A model generated the notes under the pieces. That model was given only the letters and a program-made list of their open reading frames with translations, was not told the DNA's origin and searched no databases. Shown here piece after piece: positions 31,979 through 36,251 of a stretch of 36,251 nucleotides of DNA; positions within the stretch are counted from its first letter, which is position 1, and each line of letters opens with the position of its first letter. This DNA comes from Alphaproteobacteria bacterium. Lineage in GTDB: Bacteria; Pseudomonadota; Alphaproteobacteria; Parvibaculales; Parvibaculaceae. The DNA lies in the NCBI GenBank assembly GCA_021775935.1, contig JAJFGY010000090.1, positions 1 to 36,251 on the forward strand, read 5' to 3'. The translations under genes were made by a program, and so were the position numbers.

Positions 31979-33508
31979 ATGCGCGCTATTTCACTTACAG
32001 CTCTCGTCGCAGGGTCTCTGACGCTGGCAACGCCCGTGCTCAGCGACGATGCATTGATGTTCAATCATCTGGCGACATATGAGACGGGTATTTTTGATGA
32101 GGGCGCAGCGGAGATTGTGGTTTATTCGGCCACGACACAGAGACTTTATGTCGTAAATGCAGACGCCGGTGAGGTGGACGTGTTGGACATTTCAGATCCC
32201 TCTGCTCCCGCCAAAGTCGCAACGCTTGGGACAAGTGCGCATGGTTCTGGTGCAAACTCCGTGGCTGTAGGGGGAGACCTTGTCGCCGTCGCCATTGTTG
32301 GACCTTCAAAACAGGACCCCGGCAAACTTGTCTTCTTTGATCTGGAAGGGAATGAGAAGGCGGTGGTGACGGTCGGCGCTAATCCGGACATGGTCACGTT
32401 TACTCCTGACGGTTCTTATGCGCTTGTCGCCAACGAGGGCGAGCCGTCAAAGGACTACACAAATGATCCAGAAGGGTCAGTGAGTATCATCCGGATTGCA
32501 GACATGAGCGTGCGGACCGCAGGTTTTGCGGGATTTGAGACCGTGCCAGAGGGGATGCGCATCGTGAAGCCTGGCAGCACTGTCGCAGCGGACGTGGAGC
32601 CAGAATATATTGCCCTCTCAACTGATGGCTCGACCGCCTATGTCACGCTCCAGGAGAATAACGCAATCGCCGTCATTGACGTTGCAAAGGCGGAGGTTAC
32701 GGACCTCTTGGGCCTTGGGTTTAAAGATCACTCTCAGGTCCCGTTTGATGCCTCCAACAAGGATGGCGGGACAAACATCAAGACCTGGCCGGTTTCTGGC
32801 ATGTATCAGCCGGACTCGATTGTTTCATACGAAACCGCTGGCGAGACCTATCTCATCACCGCCAATGAAGGCGACGCAAAAGATTATGATGGTTGGTCTG
32901 AGGAAACGCGGGTTGCCAAACTGACGCTTGATCCGACCGTGTTCCCAAACGCTTCTGAACTGCAAGAAGAAGGGCGTCTTGGACGGCTTAAAACCACGGT
33001 GAGCATGGGTGATACGGACGGGGACGGCGATCATGATGTGATCTATTCCTATGGGGCTCGTTCTTTCTCAATCTGGTCCACGTCCGGCGATCTTGTTTTC
33101 GATTCTGCCGATCAGTTTGAGCGGATCACGGCGGCCCGTCTCGGACGCGATTTCAATTCAACCAACGACGAGAATGACAAAGGCGACAATCGCTCTGACG
33201 ATAAGGGCCCTGAACCAGAAGCGCTGACGGTCGGCAAGATTGGCGGTAAGATGATCGCATTCATCGGTCTTGAGCGCGTCGGAGGTGTCATGGCCTATGA
33301 CGTGACCGACCCGGCTAATGCTGAGTTCCTTGGCTACCGGAACAATCGCGACTTTTCAGGCAATGCAGAAGCCGGCAAGGCCGGTGACCTTGGACCTGAA
33401 GGATTGGCTTTCATCTCCGCAGAGCAATCCCCGAATGGAAAAGATTTACTCGCGGTTTCCAATGAAGTCAGCGGCACAACTTCAATATTTGAAATTACCT
33501 TGAACTGA
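31979..33508 (+). CDS. Exported choice-of-anchor I protein (beta-propeller-like)
   Basis: 509 residues; AAGGAAAC precedes the ATG. The signal peptide ends near ATPVLS. The mature chain contains YVVNADAGEVDVLDISDPS and YALVANEGEPSKDYTNDPEG, the marks of the choice-of-anchor I family, whose blades recall YVTN propellers. At about 344-352 DTDGDGDHD looks like a calcium-binding loop, and DNRSDDKGPEPEALTVG follows. Unlike many relatives it has no C-terminal anchor or extra phosphatase domain, so it is probably free in the periplasm or medium. Relatives are often annotated as alkaline-phosphatase-like or esterase-like; activity is unproven. Confidence 0.85.
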   Translation: MRAISLTALVAGSLTLATPVLSDDALMFNHLATYETGIFDEGAAEIVVYSATTQRLYVVNADAGEVDVLDISDPSAPAKVATLGTSAHGSGANSVAVGGDLVAVAIVGPSKQDPGKLVFFDLEGNEKAVVTVGANPDMVTFTPDGSYALVANEGEPSKDYTNDPEGSVSIIRIADMSVRTAGFAGFETVPEGMRIVKPGSTVAADVEPEYIALSTDGSTAYVTLQENNAIAVIDVAKAEVTDLLGLGFKDHSQVPFDASNKDGGTNIKTWPVSGMYQPDSIVSYETAGETYLITANEGDAKDYDGWSEETRVAKLTLDPTVFPNASELQEEGRLGRLKTTVSMGDTDGDGDHDVIYSYGARSFSIWSTSGDLVFDSADQFERITAARLGRDFNSTNDENDKGDNRSDDKGPEPEALTVGKIGGKMIAFIGLERVGGVMAYDVTDPANAEFLGYRNNRDFSGNAEAGKAGDLGPEGLAFISAEQSPNGKDLLAVSNEVSGTTSIFEITLN

Positions 33509-33534
33509 TTGTTGAAGAGGTGTTTGCGCCAACT

Positions 33535-33579
33535 GGATTGGTGCGCCCTTGGGATTGGTGCGCCCTTGGGATTGTTGCG
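33535..33579. repeat. 17-base tandem repeat after the choice-of-anchor gene
   Basis: The unit GGATTGGTGCGCCCTTG starts at 33535 and 33552, with a third partial copy from 33569 that has one change. It lies between the choice-of-anchor stop and the stop of the convergent amidotransferase gene. No hairpin or T run suggests a terminator. Confidence 0.75.
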
Positions 33580-33600
33580 TAAGAGGCGGGGTGGTGCGTA

Positions 33601-34344
33601 TTACTGCCCCGTTTTTGCGTCTTGGCAAACAGTCAGCCACCGCCGCATCACCTCGCGGGCAAAGCTCGCTTGCGCATCGTGAAAGGTGACAATGTCCTGC
33701 TTCATCTGTGCGACATGAGCTGCCGGTTCTTCTTTCAGTTCTGCAGCATGAAGGCTGGCCCAGTTCAGCAGAGTGGGTTGATCCAGCTCCAGATGAAACT
33801 GCAGGCCCCAATTCAGATCACCGATCCGAAACGCTTGTCCCGGGCAGTCTGGCCGTGTGGATAGTGGAAGGGCAAAGTCTGGCAGGTCAAACGTGTCCCC
33901 ATGCCATTGCATCAGAGGCAGGTTCGGCGGACTGTCTGTTAGCAGAACATCGTCCGCCGCCGCAGGCAGCCAGGTTTGCGGCAAGAACCCCCACTCGGTA
34001 TGTCCAAGTGGTTTTACTCGGCCACCATGGGCATCGGCCAGCAATTGCGCCCCAAAGCACACGCCCATCACCGGCGTGCGTGCAGTGTCAAATTCCCGGA
34101 ACAGACGGCGGGTCTGATCGACAAAAGGGTGATCTGCTTCATCAAGAATGCTCATCGCGCCGCCCAGCACGACAAGACCATCAAAACCTTCTGCAGAAGT
34201 GGGCACATCCCCGGGTAGATCCGGGTCGTGACTAATACCCTTGTAGGGAACGAGCACGCTCGGCCGATGACCAAGTGTCTCCGTCTCTTCCAGAAGAACG
34301 CCCGGCGGTGAGCCCTCGTCGTTCATGAGAAACAGAATGCGCAT
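33601..34344 (-). CDS. Class I glutamine amidotransferase-like protein
   Basis: 247 residues. The catalytic triad is visible: Cys96 in MGVCFGAQLLA, His184 and Glu186 in LQFHLEL. GGAMSILDEADHPF is the usual oxyanion-strand segment. No synthase domain follows, so it is the free-standing type (GMP-synthase-like amidotransferase family), whose members hydrolyse gamma-glutamyl bonds in small molecules or do amide transfer with a separate partner. It starts 11 bases after the end of the carbonic anhydrase gene on the same strand and is probably co-transcribed. The ribosome site before its ATG is weak, fitting coupling. Confidence 0.88.
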   Translation of the reverse strand: MRILFLMNDEGSPPGVLLEETETLGHRPSVLVPYKGISHDPDLPGDVPTSAEGFDGLVVLGGAMSILDEADHPFVDQTRRLFREFDTARTPVMGVCFGAQLLADAHGGRVKPLGHTEWGFLPQTWLPAAADDVLLTDSPPNLPLMQWHGDTFDLPDFALPLSTRPDCPGQAFRIGDLNWGLQFHLELDQPTLLNWASLHAAELKEEPAAHVAQMKQDIVTFHDAQASFAREVMRRWLTVCQDAKTGQ

Positions 34345-34355
34345 GATTTTTCAGC

Positions 34356-34967
34356 CTAGGTTGAAGGGCCGTGACGAACCAACAGGTCTTTCAGAATGCC
34401 ATTCTGGATACTGTAAACGATGCCATGGACTGCAAGCTCTTGGTCGCGGGCCCATGCTTCTTTTACAATCGTGGTATTGCAGACGTTATGCGTTTGTTCG
34501 ACGACATTGAGTTCGCAAAGGCGGCTTACCAGCTCTGGCTTGTCCGATATTGCATCCAGCTCCTGCGCATGGAGGCGGTATACATTCCGGATATGCTCCA
34601 ACCAATTGTCAATCAGCCCATGCGACTGCTCTTCCAGCGACGCGGCAACCCCGCCGCAGCCGTAATGTCCGCAAATGACGATATGCTTCACCTTCAAGAC
34701 TTCGACGGCATATTGAATGACCGATAGGCAGTTCAGGTCTGAGTGCACGACGACATTGGCAATATTGCGATGAACGAACACTTCGCCAGGGGGCAGGCCG
34801 GTAATCTGATTAGCGGGAACACGACTGTCGGCGCATCCGATCCAGAGAAGTTCGGGTGTTTGCTGATCAGCAAGGTTTGCAAAAAAATCAGGGTCGCTCT
34901 GCTTGACCTTGTCAGCCCAGGCTTTGTTCTGCTCAAACAGCCAACTGATGTCCGTACTGTTACCCAT
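34356..34967 (-). CDS. Beta-class carbonic anhydrase
   Basis: 203 residues, typical length. Zinc ligands are Cys45, His101 and Cys104, seen in GCADSRV and CGHYGCGG. The Asp47-Arg49 pair that gates the site in type I enzymes is present, and NCLSVIQYAVEVLKVKHIVI links the two motifs. It converts CO2 and bicarbonate in the cytosol, supplying bicarbonate to carboxylases such as acyl-CoA carboxylases. It precedes the amidotransferase gene by 11 bases. Only a distant AGGGA is seen ahead of its ATG. Confidence 0.95.
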   Translation of the reverse strand: MGNSTDISWLFEQNKAWADKVKQSDPDFFANLADQQTPELLWIGCADSRVPANQITGLPPGEVFVHRNIANVVVHSDLNCLSVIQYAVEVLKVKHIVICGHYGCGGVAASLEEQSHGLIDNWLEHIRNVYRLHAQELDAISDKPELVSRLCELNVVEQTHNVCNTTIVKEAWARDQELAVHGIVYSIQNGILKDLLVRHGPST

Positions 34968-35080
34968 CCGAAATTGCGTCCCTGTGGTTCCACCCTAATC
35001 CTCGATGTCTATACAGTCTTTAGGGGTATTTCGGAAAGCCCCCTTTCGCCGGTGCGGTAATGGGCACCTATGGGGCGGCA

Positions 35081-36061
35081 TCAGAGCCCAGCAAAGCGAT
35101 CCGTCGCCCGAACCATCACATCAACAATCCCCGGTTCCGTCGCGGTATGGCCAGCATCGGGCACAATGTTGAGTTCACCTGTCTCCCAGTTTTTTGCCAG
35201 GTCCCAGGCCGTAAACATCGGCGTTACAACGTCATAGCGTCCTTGGGCGATAACGCCAGGAATACCGTTTAGCAGAGGGGCGTTTTGAATGAGTTGGTCT
35301 TGCGGTTCAAAGAAGCCCTTATTCACAAAATAGTGGCATTCGATCCGCGCAAACGCCAAGGCAAAGTGAGCGTCGTCAAACCGGGCGGCCCGCTCCGGGT
35401 CTTCCAAGAGGGAGAGCGTCGTGCCCTCCCAGACCGACCATGCCCGCGCGCAAGCAAGCTTTGCGTCTTCATCATCGCCGGTGAGGCGTTTGTAGTAGGC
35501 ACCCATCAGGTCGCCGCGTTCAGCGACGGGGATGGGTGCGATGAAATTCTCCCAGGCGTCGGGATAGAGCGCGTCGGTGCCTTCTTGGTAAAACCAATGT
35601 AGTTCTCTTGGGCGAAGCGTGAAGATGCCCCGCATGACAAGCTCTGTAACCCGCGTCGGGTGGGTTTCCGCATAGGCGAGCGCCAGGCACGATCCCCAGG
35701 AGCCGCCACACACCTGCCAGGCCTCAATGCCCAGATGCGCGCGAAGCAGCTCAATGTCGGCGACGAGATCCCAGGTTGTGTTCCCGTCGAGCTCTGCGTG
35801 AGGACTGGAGCGCCCGCACCCCCGTTGGTCGAACAAAATGATTCGGTACGCGTCAGGGTTGTGGGTTCGTCGCATGGTCGGGTTGCATCCGCCCCCGGGG
35901 CCGCCGTGCAAAATGACGACCGGTTTGCCCTGCGGATTTCCGCATTCTTCATAGAACAGCGTATGGACGGGCGATACGGCCAGCATGCCAGAATTGTAGG
36001 GCTCAATTTCCGAGTAAAGCGTCCGACGTTCAGCGCCGGTAACAGGGTCAATATGCGACAT
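35081..36061 (-). CDS. pip: Proline iminopeptidase (peptidase S33)
   Basis: 326 residues. HGGPGGGC (52-59) is the oxyanion loop characteristic of S33 prolyl aminopeptidases, DQRGCGRSSPH follows, and GGSWGSCLAL holds the nucleophile Ser121. The acid is probably in QGRYDVVTP and the His in PDAGHTA near the end. It releases N-terminal proline from peptides in the cytosol. The closest ribosome-site-like sequence, GAGG, is about 13 bases before the ATG. It lies 113 bases upstream of the carbonic anhydrase gene on the same strand and seems to be a separate unit. Confidence 0.95.
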   Translation of the reverse strand: MSHIDPVTGAERRTLYSEIEPYNSGMLAVSPVHTLFYEECGNPQGKPVVILHGGPGGGCNPTMRRTHNPDAYRIILFDQRGCGRSSPHAELDGNTTWDLVADIELLRAHLGIEAWQVCGGSWGSCLALAYAETHPTRVTELVMRGIFTLRPRELHWFYQEGTDALYPDAWENFIAPIPVAERGDLMGAYYKRLTGDDEDAKLACARAWSVWEGTTLSLLEDPERAARFDDAHFALAFARIECHYFVNKGFFEPQDQLIQNAPLLNGIPGVIAQGRYDVVTPMFTAWDLAKNWETGELNIVPDAGHTATEPGIVDVMVRATDRFAGL

Positions 36062-36153
36062 ACTATCTGTGGATCCTCATGAAACAGGGGCACGGTGAAC
36101 ATGCAGCGGCGGCGAACTTTGTGCACCAAAAAACACACAATGAAAACAGCACG

Positions 36154-36169
36154 TTAACCTTTCATTAAC
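36154..36169. promoter_or_regulatory. CtrA-type binding box
   Basis: TTAACCTTTCATTAAC has TTAA, seven bases and TTAAC, an exact fit to the CtrA consensus TTAA-N7-TTAAC of alphaproteobacterial cell-cycle control. It is about 93 bases upstream of the proline iminopeptidase ATG and 32 bases before a sigma70-like -35 box facing right. Confidence 0.55.
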
Positions 36170-36200
36170 CAAAAAATTTCGAAACTAAGAACACTACCTG

Positions 36201-36228
36201 TTGACGCAGATGACGGAGCGGATACTAT
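36201..36228 (+). promoter_or_regulatory. Sigma70-like promoter of a gene beyond the window
   Basis: TTGACG (36201-36206) and TACTAT (36223-36228) are separated by 16 bases; each matches the consensus in most positions. It points right, so its gene lies outside the window. The CtrA-type box just upstream may control it. Confidence 0.5.
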
Positions 36229-36251
36229 ATCTGGACGCGCTGCCCACCGCT

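Noticed and set aside
1-36251. CRISPR arrays, tRNA or rRNA genes, insertion sequences, phage genes
   Set aside because: None seen by reading: no regular spaced repeats, no tRNA-like cloverleaf segments, no transposase or integrase among the proteins.

Overview
The window looks like an alphaproteobacterial chromosome segment that is almost entirely lipid / acyl-CoA catabolism. Signs of the group are a DUF2336 protein, a choice-of-anchor I protein, a CtrA-type box (TTAA-N7-TTAA) near the right end, and GCGTTTCC/GGAAACGC hairpins that resemble repeats dispersed in Hyphomicrobiales genomes. The density of beta-oxidation genes and TetR regulators would suit a Parvibaculum-like hydrocarbon or lipid degrader; this placement is inference. 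No tRNA, rRNA, CRISPR array, insertion sequence or phage gene was seen. Genes are tightly packed and several neighbouring stops lie 0 to 3 bases apart.

Left third. A rightward operon (3-4761) carries the end of a phytanoyl-CoA dioxygenase-like gene, a DsbA/HCCA-isomerase-like gene, two unusual crotonases and two alpha/beta hydrolases. Two small genes follow (4838-5558). A leftward operon (10498 to 5562) then encodes an HSL-type esterase, three consecutive paralogous double-hotdog thioesterases and an acyl-CoA dehydrogenase with Asp at the usual catalytic Glu position. Next come a DJ-1/PfpI protein, a membrane protein resembling styrene-oxide isomerase, a small VOC protein and an orphan flavoprotein. 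The flavoprotein is divergent from a TetR gene, with a two-box operator candidate between them.

Middle third. A TetR gene (15787-16380), followed on the same strand by a double-hotdog MaoC hydratase, is divergent from an Old Yellow Enzyme-type reductase and a dienoyl-CoA isomerase. The last two suggest an auxiliary beta-oxidation module for unsaturated acyl chains, and a long inverted repeat overlaps its probable promoter. Two overlapping PaaI-like thioesterases, a VOC protein, a TetR gene overlapping an exported alkylsulfatase-like metallo-beta-lactamase, an OmpA-like exported protein and a thiolase follow. The thiolase ends at a strong terminator.

Right third. An atypical TetR regulator with two HTH-like domains is divergent from a membrane-anchored hydrolase followed by a MaoC protein, with a perfect ACATACT/AGTATGT palindrome between them. 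After these come two tandem paralogous acyl-CoA dehydrogenases, an SDR, DUF2336, an exported choice-of-anchor I protein, a carbonic anhydrase plus glutamine amidotransferase pair, and a proline iminopeptidase. The window ends in the promoter region of a gene lying outside it.

Taken together the genes can form most of a fatty-acid cycle: acyl-CoA dehydrogenases, crotonases and MaoC hydratases, an SDR, a thiolase, isomerases and reductases for unsaturated chains, and many thioesterases and hydrolases. No acyl-CoA ligase is visible. The most distinctive points are the triplicated double-hotdog operon, the isomerase-like membrane protein with changed active-site positions, the two-HTH TetR and the PaaI pair with complementary active-site losses.
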